From: Chryseobacterium sp. OV279
Lineage (GTDB): Bacteria > Bacteroidota > Bacteroidia > Flavobacteriales > Weeksellaceae
NCBI RefSeq assembly: GCF_900128945.1
Contig: NZ_FQUD01000001.1
Coordinates: 1,601,450 to 1,665,449 of the forward strand
Direction of reading: 5' to 3'
DNA: 64,000 nucleotides
Below, in pieces: positions 51,335 through 59,883 of the stretch. Each line of letters starts with the position of its first letter. Position 1 is the first letter of the stretch. The notes beneath the pieces were generated by a model. It was not told the DNA's origin and ran no database searches. It was given only the letters and a program-made list of their open reading frames with translations. Position numbers and translations under genes: made by a program.

Positions 51335-53329
51335 ATGAAAAGAATAACTACTTTCGCCCGTACACTGGCTTTTGCTATGGTGGTAGGTTTTGCTCCGGCA
51401 GCTTTAATGAACGCTCAAAACAAAGGTAGAACTGAAATATCAGTAAAAGAACTTCCAAAAATTTCCGGAACTTCCGTGATGGGAAATTTTAATGCCGATT
51501 TCAGCGGGCTGAATGTTTCATCAGATTTTTTAGTCAATCATTTAGGAGAATGGCTCGGAACGGGAAGCGATCATTCCTACAAGCTTCTCAAGCAGACTAA
51601 GGATGAATTGGGAATTAAGCATGCCGTGTACGATCATTACTATAAGGGAGTTAAGGTCATGGATGATATGATCCTGCTGCATGAGAAGAATGGAAAATTA
51701 ATATATGTGAACGGTGAGATCATTACGGATATTAATCTTTCCCCAAACCAGCAGCCCACTTTACAGAAAGTACGTTCAATCATTGCTTCAGATCTTAAAG
51801 CAAGCGGTAAAATTACGATTTCAGGTATCGAGGAAGTCATCACAAAAGTGAGTAACGGAAGAAAAGCTGTTATGTACCATTCTTCTAAGGTAGAAGCTTT
51901 ATCCATGAAACCTTTGCAGGCCTATACGTATTATATAGACAATGCTTCAGGAACGGTTGTGAAGAAAAATTCAAGAATTCATGATGCAGACGCACCATCT
52001 ACAAGTACTACTTACTACAAAGGAAACCAGTCGATAACTGTTGATTCATACAATGGGCAGTTCCGCCTTAAAGACAATGCCAGAAACATTCATACGCTTA
52101 ATGGGACAACGCTTGATATTGATACCATCAACGGTGGAATTATTAATGTTCAGGAATATATTAATCCTGTTGCAGATTATACCGCTGTAGATACAAAACC
52201 GGCAGTGGAAGTTCATTGGGGAATGAAGAATGCCTATGATTATTACATGGCCCGCCATAACAGAAACAGCTATGATGGAAACGGCGCCAAAATAGATAAC
52301 TATTACAATTTTGATTTTGGAGGCCTTACAGGAGGAGCAAATGCAGCGGCGCTTGATACTCCTTTGTATGGAGGAATTGTATGTATGCTTTATGGGAACG
52401 GAAAAATCCTGGGTGGATTGCTGACCCTGATGAATCCTGTAGTAGGAATAGACGTTGCCGGGCATGAATATTCCCATTTGATTATAGGAAGAAATGGTCT
52501 GGGCGGTTTGAATTATGAGGCTGAATCCGGGGCTATCAATGAATCTATTGCCGATATGTTTGGAACGGCGATAGAATTTTATTCCGGAACCACTGCCAAC
52601 TGGACTATCGGAGAGGGAATTCCTACAGCATCATTTTTAAATCCATCTCCCAGCCCGTACATGAGAAGTATGTCTGACCCGAATAATGTAAATCCCGGTC
52701 CTCAGCCGGATACCTATAACGGAACCTATTGGGCGAGTACGGCCAATCCTACAGTTGATAACGATCACGGAGGTGTGCATACCAACAGTGGTGTGGGAAA
52801 TTACTGGTTCTATCTTCTTTCGCAGGGAGGTTCAGGAACCAATGATATCGGGAATGCATTTAATGTAACAGGAATTACGATTGATAAAGCGGAAAAAATC
52901 ATCTACAGAGCTTTAACCACTTATATGACTCCCAATACCACCTATATGGATGCTTATAATTTCACCAAGCAGGCTGTAACAGATCTTTATGGTGCTTCCG
53001 GCAATGAACAGCAGCAAAATGTAAAAGCATGGTACGCGGTAGGAATTGGAAATGGTGCATTACTGGCAACCAATGAAGCGGGCAGACCTCAGGATGGATT
53101 TACAGTGTATCCAAATCCTGTAAAAGACGGTGTCTTTACAATAGAAAGCAGCAAAAACAGTGCATCTGCAGAACTTTATGACAGTTCCGGAAGATTGATT
53201 AAAACAGTACAGAAACTGAATAAAGGAAACAATAAGATATATGTCAACGATCTTCAGAAAGGTATTTATCTGTTGAAAATTGTTTCTGAAGGGAATGCTG
53301 TTCCCGCTAAAAAAATAATTATAGAATAA
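51335..53329 (+). CDS. Secreted M4 (thermolysin-like) metallopeptidase with T9SS type A sorting domain
   Basis: A 664-residue zinc endopeptidase. A signal peptide (TLAFAMVVGFAPAALMNAQ) is followed by an FTP/PepSY-type propeptide (about 35-235) and the catalytic domain. Zinc ligands are H377-E378-x-x-H381 in AGHEYSH and Glu403 in GAINESIAD. HTNSGVGNYWFYLL carries the second-domain His/Asn region. The last 75 residues are a T9SS type A sorting domain (FTVYPNPVKDGVFTIES ... GIYLLKIVSEG). The enzyme should be exported across the outer membrane and processed. An ECF-like promoter lies just upstream, and the sigma gene is 2 kb away, so regulation by that system is likely but unproven. Confidence 0.94.
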   Translation: MKRITTFARTLAFAMVVGFAPAALMNAQNKGRTEISVKELPKISGTSVMGNFNADFSGLNVSSDFLVNHLGEWLGTGSDHSYKLLKQTKDELGIKHAVYDHYYKGVKVMDDMILLHEKNGKLIYVNGEIITDINLSPNQQPTLQKVRSIIASDLKASGKITISGIEEVITKVSNGRKAVMYHSSKVEALSMKPLQAYTYYIDNASGTVVKKNSRIHDADAPSTSTTYYKGNQSITVDSYNGQFRLKDNARNIHTLNGTTLDIDTINGGIINVQEYINPVADYTAVDTKPAVEVHWGMKNAYDYYMARHNRNSYDGNGAKIDNYYNFDFGGLTGGANAAALDTPLYGGIVCMLYGNGKILGGLLTLMNPVVGIDVAGHEYSHLIIGRNGLGGLNYEAESGAINESIADMFGTAIEFYSGTTANWTIGEGIPTASFLNPSPSPYMRSMSDPNNVNPGPQPDTYNGTYWASTANPTVDNDHGGVHTNSGVGNYWFYLLSQGGSGTNDIGNAFNVTGITIDKAEKIIYRALTTYMTPNTTYMDAYNFTKQAVTDLYGASGNEQQQNVKAWYAVGIGNGALLATNEAGRPQDGFTVYPNPVKDGVFTIESSKNSASAELYDSSGRLIKTVQKLNKGNNKIYVNDLQKGIYLLKIVSEGNAVPAKKIIIE

Positions 53330-53350
53330 TTTTTTTTTTGAATAGAATGA

Positions 53351-53388
53351 TATCCGGTAGAAAATTTTCTGCCGGATTTTTTTATTTT
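53351..53388 (+). terminator. Terminator of the M4 peptidase gene
   Basis: ATCCGGT-AGAAAATTTTCT-GCCGGAT is a near-perfect stem followed by T7. Confidence 0.9.
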
Positions 53389-53399
53389 TAAGAAATAGA

Positions 53400-53428
53400 T
53401 GTGACATTTTTTACAATGAAAACTAACT
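53400..53428 (+). promoter_or_regulatory. Degenerate ECF-like promoter before the sigma pseudogene
   Basis: TGTGACATTTTT (53400-53411) and AAACTAACT (53420-53428), spaced by 8 instead of 9: a decayed relative of the motif at 50918 and 51279, 17 bases upstream of the pseudogene ATG at 53446. Confidence 0.45.
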
Positions 53429-53445
53429 CTAAAGAGTCCAATACT

Positions 53446-53746
53446 ATGAACTCATTAGAGCATGAATTTTTTTAGACAAAATAGAAAAGCATAAAGGAAT
53501 CAATCCGCCAGCTGAATTCCATCGATAAAGCTTTTATTTTTTTATTATCTGGAAGATTTTTCAGTCGTTATATAGTTTATTCCATGGCCTGAGCCAATCA
53601 GTGAAGTAAAAGCCGCCGTAATCCTGATCAGTTGAGTGACGGTAGGACTCTTTGCACTGTATCTGATGGGACAGTTCCGGTTCAACTGGTATTACGGAAG
53701 ATATATCGTACATATCGAAGATTTGTTGAAGGAATTGAAAAGATGA
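53446..53746 (+). pseudogene. Decayed second copy of the ECF sigma / membrane-protein pair
   Basis: Broken frames show three blocks homologous to the intact pair at 49369-50704. The first, MNSLEHEF then KIEKHKGI (after a stop/shift), matches MSLMEKEF and KIEKHKGV. The second, RQLNSIDKAFIF, matches HQLSPIDKALIF, joined directly because the middle of the sigma gene is deleted. The third, ISEVKAAV, matches ITEVNARV. The final block, NWYYGRYIVHIEDLLKELKR, matches the end region IYYMYGRYIEDVVRLVDELN of the membrane protein. Stops and shifts are spread throughout, so it is a dead duplicate. A decayed version of the ECF promoter precedes it. Confidence 0.72.
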
Positions 53747-53786
53747 AAATAGTTTCGACGGGCTGAAAGCCCGCCGAAACTATTTT
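53746..53786. terminator. Bidirectional hairpin between the pseudogene and the S41 gene
   Basis: AAATAGTTTCG plus CGGGCT, loop GAA, AGCCCG and CGAAACTATTT: a long symmetrical stem with A/T runs on both sides. Confidence 0.9.
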
Positions 53787-53792
53787 ATAAAA

Positions 53793-55325
53793 CTATTGAA
53801 GTTCTTTTTCTTTTGCAATTTCATTTTTCACCCAATCCAGCTGCGGATCTTTTTTATCGATAATATCCTGCATGCTTTCAGTAATCGTAATATCTGGTGC
53901 AACTCCTTTTTTCGTATTCAGGAAATCAATATTGGGCTGTACCAGCAGTAAGCCGATAGGAAGATTGATCTTTGAATGGGGAAGTTTCTGGTAAGAATAG
54001 AATCCTGCTACAGTTCCGTCATTGGCACCGCCGGTTTCTTCACCTACGAGAATTGCGCGTTTATCATATTTCAGTTTTGCCGTAATGATAGAAGAAGCTG
54101 AAAAACTTCCGCCGTTGATCAATACAAAAACCTTCCCCTGAAATGCATCTTTATTGGGTTTCGTAGGCTTGTCGGCTTTCATTTTATAATACACCTTTCC
54201 GTCTTTTTTATAAGTACTGAAGGTTTGTGCAAAAACATAAGTCGGATAAGCCAGACTCTTAAAAGCGTATTGGAAAGGGGTGCTTTTTCTGAAATAATTT
54301 GTTTTTAATGGAGTAATTCTGGAGGTAAGCTGTGATGGCTTTATCAGCACATACGGTTCCGGAGCCAGATAAGAATACAGGTTGTTGATCTCATGCAGTG
54401 ATCCACCGTAGTTATTGCGGACATCTATAATAAGGTACTTAGCTCCCGCGTTTTTTATTTTTGCAAATGTTTCTTTGTAAAACTTATCGGAATAATCCCT
54501 TGAAAAACTCTTTACTTTAATATAGGCAGTCGTGCTGTCCTTATCCAGGAACTTAAAATTTCGGTTATAAGAATTACTGGAAGCTACATAATCATTGACC
54601 TTCTTTTCAGGCGTTCTTTTTTCCAGTTCCTTGTCTTTATCCAGATCATTTTTAGATTTGGATTCACGGTGTAGGGTATAGGTTTGTTTTTCACCATTAT
54701 ACAACGTTTCTATAGAAGCAGTGTCTTTAAATCCGTGTTCTGCCGTATAAAAATTAAAAAAAACATCCTTCAGAAAGTAAGACTGAAAAGTGGTATTGTA
54801 TCCGTCGCTGCTAATCAGTTCGCGGTATTTTTTCACATAATCAGAGACAGGAACTTTATTAATGGAAAGGATTTCAGTTCCGGGCTTTATATTTTCGATC
54901 GAATCTTTATTCTGAATAATAAATAAATGATCATCCTTCACATAATACTCAAAACGGCTGAACATTCCTTTTTTATGCTCAAGGGATTTGATTTGTCTTT
55001 TAGTGAATTTTTTTCGTGGAATTCTCAAGGCAAGATGACCTTCACGGATGTCAGCGATCACAGGCTGCAGTTTAAAATAAAACTGAAGCGGAGTCAAAGA
55101 TTCGTCAATGGTCCCTTTAAGACTGTCAAATTTACGGTCAAGTTCCGGCTTGGAAATATACCAGTAAAGTTGGGGATGCATCTGCTGAAGCTTTAGGTAG
55201 GCGTAATCTACGTCTTCCTTAAGCTCGTCGGGACCAATACATGTAGCTCTTTGTTCATTGTGCCTTCTGATAGATGTACATGAAGAGAGTGCCGCTGCCA
55301 GCAGTATTATCGAATAATTTTTCAA
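53793..55325 (-). CDS. S41-family serine peptidase lipoprotein
   Basis: A 510-residue C-terminal processing-type (tail-specific) peptidase anchored as a lipoprotein (lipobox ALSSC, Cys near residue 16). After an N-terminal helical region and a PDZ-like segment (YYVKDDHLFIIQNKDS, KPGTEILSINKVPVSDYVKK), the catalytic domain has YLIIDVRNNYGGSLHEIN, then VFVLINGGSFSASSIITAK with the nucleophile Ser at about residue 405-409 and the downstream Lys/Glu region VGEETGGANDGT. No T9SS tail. It probably processes or degrades envelope proteins. It has no gene in the same direction adjacent; a terminator shared with the pseudogene lies at its end. Confidence 0.9.
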   Translation of the reverse strand: MKNYSIILLAAALSSCTSIRRHNEQRATCIGPDELKEDVDYAYLKLQQMHPQLYWYISKPELDRKFDSLKGTIDESLTPLQFYFKLQPVIADIREGHLALRIPRKKFTKRQIKSLEHKKGMFSRFEYYVKDDHLFIIQNKDSIENIKPGTEILSINKVPVSDYVKKYRELISSDGYNTTFQSYFLKDVFFNFYTAEHGFKDTASIETLYNGEKQTYTLHRESKSKNDLDKDKELEKRTPEKKVNDYVASSNSYNRNFKFLDKDSTTAYIKVKSFSRDYSDKFYKETFAKIKNAGAKYLIIDVRNNYGGSLHEINNLYSYLAPEPYVLIKPSQLTSRITPLKTNYFRKSTPFQYAFKSLAYPTYVFAQTFSTYKKDGKVYYKMKADKPTKPNKDAFQGKVFVLINGGSFSASSIITAKLKYDKRAILVGEETGGANDGTVAGFYSYQKLPHSKINLPIGLLLVQPNIDFLNTKKGVAPDITITESMQDIIDKKDPQLDWVKNEIAKEKELQ

Positions 55326-55464
55326 TCTGTTTTGAATTTTTTTTCAATCCGCTAAGTTAAAAAGTTTAAGATTATTACGGTTCAAATAAGTAATAAATTA
55401 TTCAGAAAGCTTTATAAATTAAGTTAAAAAATCGTGGAATTTTCCATGTGAGATCAAAAGTCAA

Positions 55465-55472
55465 TACCTTTG
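55465..55472 (+). promoter_or_regulatory. Promoter -7 element for the MBL-fold hydrolase
   Basis: TACCTTTG, exact TAnnTTTG. It overlaps a TTG at 55470 that could otherwise be read as an early start. The first ATG is 13 bases downstream. Confidence 0.55.
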
Positions 55473-55484
55473 AGGCTTATTTTG

Positions 55485-56585
55485 ATGCAGATGCTATACT
55501 TGATTTTAATCGCCGTTCTTTTAGTGATCATTTATTTTTTAGTGATGAACCTGCCCGCTTTCGGAGCAGCACCCAAAGGCAAAAGACTGGAGCGGATAAA
55601 ACAGTCAAAACTCTATAAAAATAAACAGTTCCGGAACATCAGTCATACACCTTCCATTACCGAAGGTTACAGTACGATGAAAGTTACATACGATTTTGTT
55701 TTAGGGAAAAAACATCCGCTATTGAAGCCTTTGAAAAATATTCCTGCTATTCATACAGATTTAAAAAGTATCGGAAAAGATCAGGATGTCTTTATCTGGC
55801 TGGGACATTCATCTTATTATCTGCAAACGGATGGTGTTTCTTTTTTGGTAGATCCAGTGCTGAGCCTTTACGGTTCACCCTTCAAATATTTTAACAAGGC
55901 ATTTAAAGGTTCGGATCTTTTTAAACCGGAAGATATTCCTGATCTGGATTATCTGGTCATTACGCATGATCATTTCGACCATTTGGATTATCCCACAGTG
56001 AAATCGATTAAAAATAGAACCAGTAAGGCTATTGTACCACTCGGAGCGGGTGCTCACCTCGAAAGATGGGGCTATGCTGAAGAAAACCTGATCGAAGAGG
56101 AATGGGGCGCACAAGTGCTTTTAAAAAATAATCTGAAAATTACTTTTACACCGGCAAGACATTTCTCCGGACGGAAAATAAAACAGAACAATACCCTGTG
56201 GACTTCCTATGTTCTGGAAACTCCAACAAAAAAAATATTTCTGGGTGGTGACAGCGGATACGATTCCCACTTTAAAACGATAGGTGAACAATTCGGGCCT
56301 TTTGATTATGCTATTCTTGAAAACGGGCAGTATGATGAAGCATGGCGCTACATCCACGCGCTGCCTGAAGATGTGATCCAGGCAGCCGTTGATCTTAAAG
56401 CTCAGCATAGTATTCCTGTTCACTCTTCAAAATTTGCGCTGGCTCTTCACCCGTGGAATGAGCCGCTGCAGAAAGTAACAGGCCTAGGAACAGAGAAAGG
56501 GCTCAGTATCCTTACCCCAATGATCGGGGAAGTAGTGGATATGAAGCGTACCCACCATCAGTTCAGCAACTGGTGGGAAGACTGA
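55485..56585 (+). CDS. Membrane-anchored MBL-fold hydrolase (NAPE-PLD-like)
   Basis: A 366-residue metallo-beta-lactamase-fold hydrolase. An N-terminal membrane helix (YLILIAVLLVIIYFLVMNL) without a clear cleavage site suggests an inner-membrane anchor with the enzyme domain outside. The metal-binding motif is H161-D-H-F-D-H in THDHFDHLD, with further ligands in ARHFSGR and GGDSGYDSHF and a terminal VHSSKFALALH. Its layout resembles the N-acyl-phosphatidylethanolamine phospholipase D/RomA group acting on lipid or nucleotide phosphodiesters; the substrate is not readable. Start 55485 chosen; ATG 55491 is also possible. The 3' end abuts the convergent GNAT gene. Confidence 0.86.
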   Translation: MQMLYLILIAVLLVIIYFLVMNLPAFGAAPKGKRLERIKQSKLYKNKQFRNISHTPSITEGYSTMKVTYDFVLGKKHPLLKPLKNIPAIHTDLKSIGKDQDVFIWLGHSSYYLQTDGVSFLVDPVLSLYGSPFKYFNKAFKGSDLFKPEDIPDLDYLVITHDHFDHLDYPTVKSIKNRTSKAIVPLGAGAHLERWGYAEENLIEEEWGAQVLLKNNLKITFTPARHFSGRKIKQNNTLWTSYVLETPTKKIFLGGDSGYDSHFKTIGEQFGPFDYAILENGQYDEAWRYIHALPEDVIQAAVDLKAQHSIPVHSSKFALALHPWNEPLQKVTGLGTEKGLSILTPMIGEVVDMKRTHHQFSNWWED

Positions 56586-56586
56586 T

Positions 56587-56874
56587 TCAGGCATGCCAGA
56601 TATCTTTGTACCGGGCTGGATGATTTTCAAACTGCTGGCGGACAAAATCACATTCCGGATCTACCAGAAGGTCTTTTTCTTCAGAGTAACGGACCAATTC
56701 ATCCAGAAGCATTTTGGCATATCCGTGGCCTTCACGTTCTTCAATAATTTTTGTGTAATAAACGATCAGCAGCCTTCCGTCAATTTTTATCGACATATAT
56801 CCTGCCTTTTCTCCATCCAGTAACAGTTGCAGTTCATCCTGATAAGGAGATATTTCAAACTTTATATTTTCCAT
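56587..56874 (-). CDS. GNAT-like small N-acetyltransferase domain protein
   Basis: A 95-residue protein (MENIKFEISPYQDELQLLLD) with the fold pattern of the short YjdJ-type GNAT group: a central strand (GRLLIVYYTKI), then EEREGHGYAKMLLDELVRYS, with the Gly-x-Gly acetyl-CoA loop, and the terminal segment DPECDFVRQQFENHPARYKD. Such proteins are thought to acetylate an unknown substrate. An ATG at 56880 would add two residues. It ends one base from the MBL-fold gene's stop, on the opposite strand. Confidence 0.85.
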   Translation of the reverse strand: MENIKFEISPYQDELQLLLDGEKAGYMSIKIDGRLLIVYYTKIIEEREGHGYAKMLLDELVRYSEEKDLLVDPECDFVRQQFENHPARYKDIWHA

Positions 56875-56880
56875 AATCAT

Positions 56881-57279
56881 TAAAATTTGATTGTGTTAAA
56901 AAATGATTGGCTTCATTGAATTGATAAAGCAATCTAACAGTCCCGCGACATTACAAACCTTACGGATGTATACTTCTCACTCTTAAAATTACAAATTAAA
57001 ATAATACAAAACATGAGTTTTTGGGAAACTTAACGAAATTTTAGCAGAATGCACAAGTAAGAGAGTTCGAGAGTTCGAGAGTTTTTGAGTATGATGATGT
57101 ATGGAATTTTTATCTGTTTATGAATCGTTTATCGCTTATTATTGAGTGTTTTAAATGTGTGTTTTAGATAAAAAACAAGGTCGTTTTTGTAATTTTTAAC
57201 AAAGATTGTGAAGATGTATTGCAAACTTGGCATTTTAATTGACTATGCTAAAACAGTTAATCAAAAAAAGGTACTAAAG
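56881..57279. other. Intergenic region with a short AGAGTTCG tandem repeat
   Basis: This 399-base stretch between divergent genes holds two and a half copies of AGAGTTCG (57060-57082) and otherwise AT-rich sequence. A GTG at 57208 opens an in-frame extension of the next gene, but the start at 57280 gives a proper signal peptide. No clear TAnnTTTG core was found on either strand. Confidence 0.45.
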
Positions 57280-57699
57280 ATGAAAAAAATAATGATAGCA
57301 TTAATGCTTGTTGGCACATTTGGCCTCAGCTATGCACAGTCAGATTATTATAATGATTATAGAAGAAGTATTTCGGATGTGAACTGGCAATCCGTAGCAG
57401 CTGAGCTTTTGCTTTCTGTGGCACAGACCAATCAATTGAATGCTTTAAATGACAGATACCGCGATTATGACTCCTGGAACAGGGCTTATGTAAGCCAGCC
57501 GGACCGATGGAGAGAAGACCGGTATTATGAAATTGAAAGAATACTCGGAAGGGAAAAATACACCAAATTCAAAAAGAATTACTACAAAGGCCAAAATCCT
57601 ATAGCCGTTTATAACCGAAACAAAAATAATTACAAAAAAAGTAAGGTCAAAAAGAACAAAGCATACAAAATGGAAAAGAAACACGAACATCATCACTAG
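57280..57699 (+). CDS. Secreted basic protein of unknown function
   Basis: A 139-residue exported protein with a signal peptide (MKKIMIALMLVGTFGLSYAQ) and a Tyr/Arg/Asp-rich mature part: DYYNDYRRSISDVNWQSVAA, LSVAQTNQLNALNDRYRDYD and a strongly basic tail rich in Lys, Asn and Tyr that ends in His residues (EKKHEHHH). The middle has the look of a Spy/CpxP-like helical region (WREDRYYEIERILGREKYTK) but no LTxxQ motif, so the family is undecided. The final His-rich end might bind metal. It is monocistronic with an excellent terminator. Confidence 0.72.
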   Translation: MKKIMIALMLVGTFGLSYAQSDYYNDYRRSISDVNWQSVAAELLLSVAQTNQLNALNDRYRDYDSWNRAYVSQPDRWREDRYYEIERILGREKYTKFKKNYYKGQNPIAVYNRNKNNYKKSKVKKNKAYKMEKKHEHHH

Positions 57700-57727
57700 A
57701 CGAGGTATCAACTATATATTCAATTTT

Positions 57728-57765
57728 TAGGTGGCCGGCATTTTTTGCCGGCCACCTTTTATTTT
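57728..57765 (+). terminator. Terminator of the secreted basic protein gene
   Basis: AGGTGGCCGGCA-TTTTT-TGCCGGCCACCT followed by TTTATTTTAT: a 12-bp perfect stem. Confidence 0.95.
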
Positions 57766-57820
57766 ATCAATCATTAGGATCAGGAATGTTTTATTTGTTT
57801 GAATTTTATAACTTAGTGCT

Positions 57821-58726
57821 ATGGAATCTAAAGAAACGATACAGGGATTTTATTTGCGGAATGCATCTGTGGAAAGGCTGGAAGCTGTCAGGACTCCCGG
57901 GATAGGGCATTTTAACGTATTCACACGGGAAAGCTGTTCACTGTTAACTCCTTACAGTAGGAGAGATTATTATAAAATATCACTTATTATCGGAAAAGGA
58001 AAGCTTCATTATGCAGATAAATGGATTTATGTAGACCGTCCGGCACTTTTGTTTTCAAATCCTGTAGTTCCCTACTCATGGGAAGCGGATGACGAGGACC
58101 AGACTGGATGGTTTTGTCTCTTTACCGACCAGTTTCTCCAGAACGGAATGCGTTTGGGAAATCTTCAGGATTCTCAGCTGTTTAAAATTGGCGGAACGCC
58201 TATGTTCTTTGTTGATGAAGAGCAGCAGAAGACCATCTCCGACCTTTTTATCAAGATGATGACGGAGATAGAATCCGAATATATGCACAAATATGATATG
58301 CTCCGTGCGTGCCTCCATTTGATGATTCATGAAACCATGAAAATGCATCCTGCTGAGAACTTTGAGCCCTACCAGAATGCATCCCAGCGTGTTGCTTCCT
58401 TATTTATGGAGCTGCTGGAACGACAGTTTCCCATCGACAGTCCGGAAGCTTTTCTGAAACTGAAGACTCCTAATGATTATGCGCAGAGTCTTTCCATTCA
58501 CGTGAATTCGTTAAACCGCTCTGTGAAAGAGATGACCGGTAAAACCACCAGTCAGCAGATCGCTTCAAGAATTGTTCAGGAAGCGACTGCACTGCTGAAA
58601 CACACAGATTGGAATATCTCCGAGATAGCCTACGGATTGGGATTTGAAGAGCCAGCTTATTTTACCAATTTCTTTAAAAAACAGACGGGAATGGCTCCCA
58701 ATGCTATCAGAACCGAGGTTGTTTGA
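57821..58726 (+). CDS. AraC-family transcriptional regulator
   Basis: A 301-residue DNA-binding regulator with an N-terminal cupin-like sensing domain (about 10-150: FNVFTRESCSLLTPYSRRDY, YKISLIIGKGKLHYADKWIY) and a C-terminal AraC/XylS double helix-turn-helix (about 205-300: LSIHVNSLNRSVKEMTGKTT, ALLKHTDWNISEIAYGLGFE, then FTNFFKKQTGMAPNAIR). It lies 88 bases upstream of the aldo/keto reductase gene in the same direction, so it probably controls that gene and the MBL hydrolase after it. The inducer is unknown. Confidence 0.92.
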   Translation: MESKETIQGFYLRNASVERLEAVRTPGIGHFNVFTRESCSLLTPYSRRDYYKISLIIGKGKLHYADKWIYVDRPALLFSNPVVPYSWEADDEDQTGWFCLFTDQFLQNGMRLGNLQDSQLFKIGGTPMFFVDEEQQKTISDLFIKMMTEIESEYMHKYDMLRACLHLMIHETMKMHPAENFEPYQNASQRVASLFMELLERQFPIDSPEAFLKLKTPNDYAQSLSIHVNSLNRSVKEMTGKTTSQQIASRIVQEATALLKHTDWNISEIAYGLGFEEPAYFTNFFKKQTGMAPNAIRTEVV

Positions 58727-58778
58727 ATTTTATAATTCTTGGTTTGAATTCTATAGAGTACCGGGCTTATTCTTGTTC

Positions 58779-58786
58779 TAATTTTG
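58779..58786 (+). promoter_or_regulatory. Promoter -7 element for the aldo/keto reductase operon
   Basis: TAATTTTG, exact TAnnTTTG, 28 bases before the ATG at 58815. This gives the operon its own start separate from the regulator gene. Confidence 0.6.
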
Positions 58787-58814
58787 TCTTATCAATTTAA
58801 AATCACAACCCATT

Positions 58815-59816
58815 ATGAAATTCAGAAAATTAGGAAACACAGGAGAGCAGTTATCTGCAGTAGGTTTAGGATGTATGGGAATGAGCTTTGCTTATGGCCC
58901 TGCGGATGAGCAGGAAAGCATCAATACATTACACAAAGCTTTAGACTTAGGCGTAAATTTCTGGGATACGGCAGATATGTATGCGGCAGGAGAAAATGAA
59001 AAACTGATCTCAAAAGTTTTGGTTCCCAACCGTGACAAAATCTTTATCGCGACCAAATTCGGATTTAGATTTAAAGACGGAAAACCAAGCCACAGCGGAG
59101 CACCGGGAACTTATTTTGACGGGTCACCGGAATGGATCAGACAGGCGGTTGATTTAAGTCTTCAGAGACTGAAAATCGATACCATTGACCTGTATTATGC
59201 CCACAGAGTAGACCCGAATATTCCGGTAGAAGAAACCGTTGGAGCCATGGCTGAGCTGGTTAAAGAAGGCAAAGTAAAATACCTTGGATTATCAGAAGCT
59301 TCCGCAGAGTCTATCAGAAAGGCGAATAAAATCCATCCAATTACAGCTTTACAGTCAGAATATTCTATCCTGACGAAAGATGTAGAAAATGATATCCTGC
59401 CGACGATCAGAGAGCTTGGAATTACACTGGTGCCTTATTCTCCATTGGCGAGAGGTCTTTTCGCGAATATCAATGAAGTACAGAATTTCGGTGACGAAGA
59501 TTTCAGAAAAACCCTGCCGCGTTATCAGGAAGAATACCTTGAGAACAACAGGAATCTGGCCAGAGAAATCAATGAATTTGCCGAATCTAAAGGAGTAAAA
59601 GGAACCCAACTGGCGTTAGCATGGGTACTGAACCAAGGAGAAGATATCATTCCGATTCCGGGAACTAAACGCATTAAATACCTAGAAGAGAATATCGCTG
59701 CGGTGAATATTGACCTTTCAAAATCTGATCTGGAAACGATTGATTCGCTTCTTAAAAAATATCCTAACGTCGGTGAAAGATATACCGAAGGTTCTATGAA
59801 ATTAGTCAATAACTAA
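58815..59816 (+). CDS. Aldo/keto reductase
   Basis: A 333-residue NADPH-dependent reductase with the AKR barrel fold. The start MKFRKLGNTGEQLSAVGLGC and FWDTADMYAAGENEK (Asp and Tyr of the catalytic tetrad) are followed by the Lys in FIATKFGFR and the His in LYYAHRVDP. The cofactor loop IPIPGTKRIKYLEENI is near the C-terminus. It resembles the general aldehyde reductase group of AKR12/13 found behind AraC regulators. It is followed by a strong hairpin and then an MBL-fold gene in the same direction. Confidence 0.93.
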   Translation: MKFRKLGNTGEQLSAVGLGCMGMSFAYGPADEQESINTLHKALDLGVNFWDTADMYAAGENEKLISKVLVPNRDKIFIATKFGFRFKDGKPSHSGAPGTYFDGSPEWIRQAVDLSLQRLKIDTIDLYYAHRVDPNIPVEETVGAMAELVKEGKVKYLGLSEASAESIRKANKIHPITALQSEYSILTKDVENDILPTIRELGITLVPYSPLARGLFANINEVQNFGDEDFRKTLPRYQEEYLENNRNLAREINEFAESKGVKGTQLALAWVLNQGEDIIPIPGTKRIKYLEENIAAVNIDLSKSDLETIDSLLKKYPNVGERYTEGSMKLVNN

Positions 59817-59821
59817 AATAT

Positions 59822-59864
59822 AATATTTCCGGATTGCTTACAGTCATCAGCAATCCGGAATATT
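59822..59864 (+). promoter_or_regulatory. Intercistronic hairpin between the reductase and the MBL gene
   Basis: AATATTTCCGGATTGCT pairs with AGCAATCCGGAATATT around a 10-base loop (one bulged T), without a T run. It could be a partial terminator or protect the reductase mRNA. Confidence 0.6.
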
Positions 59865-59883
59865 AATAATTACCTATTCAATC

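Noticed and set aside
55470..55484. TTG start for the MBL hydrolase
   Set aside because: It overlaps an exact -7 element (TACCTTTG); ATG 55485 is more plausible.
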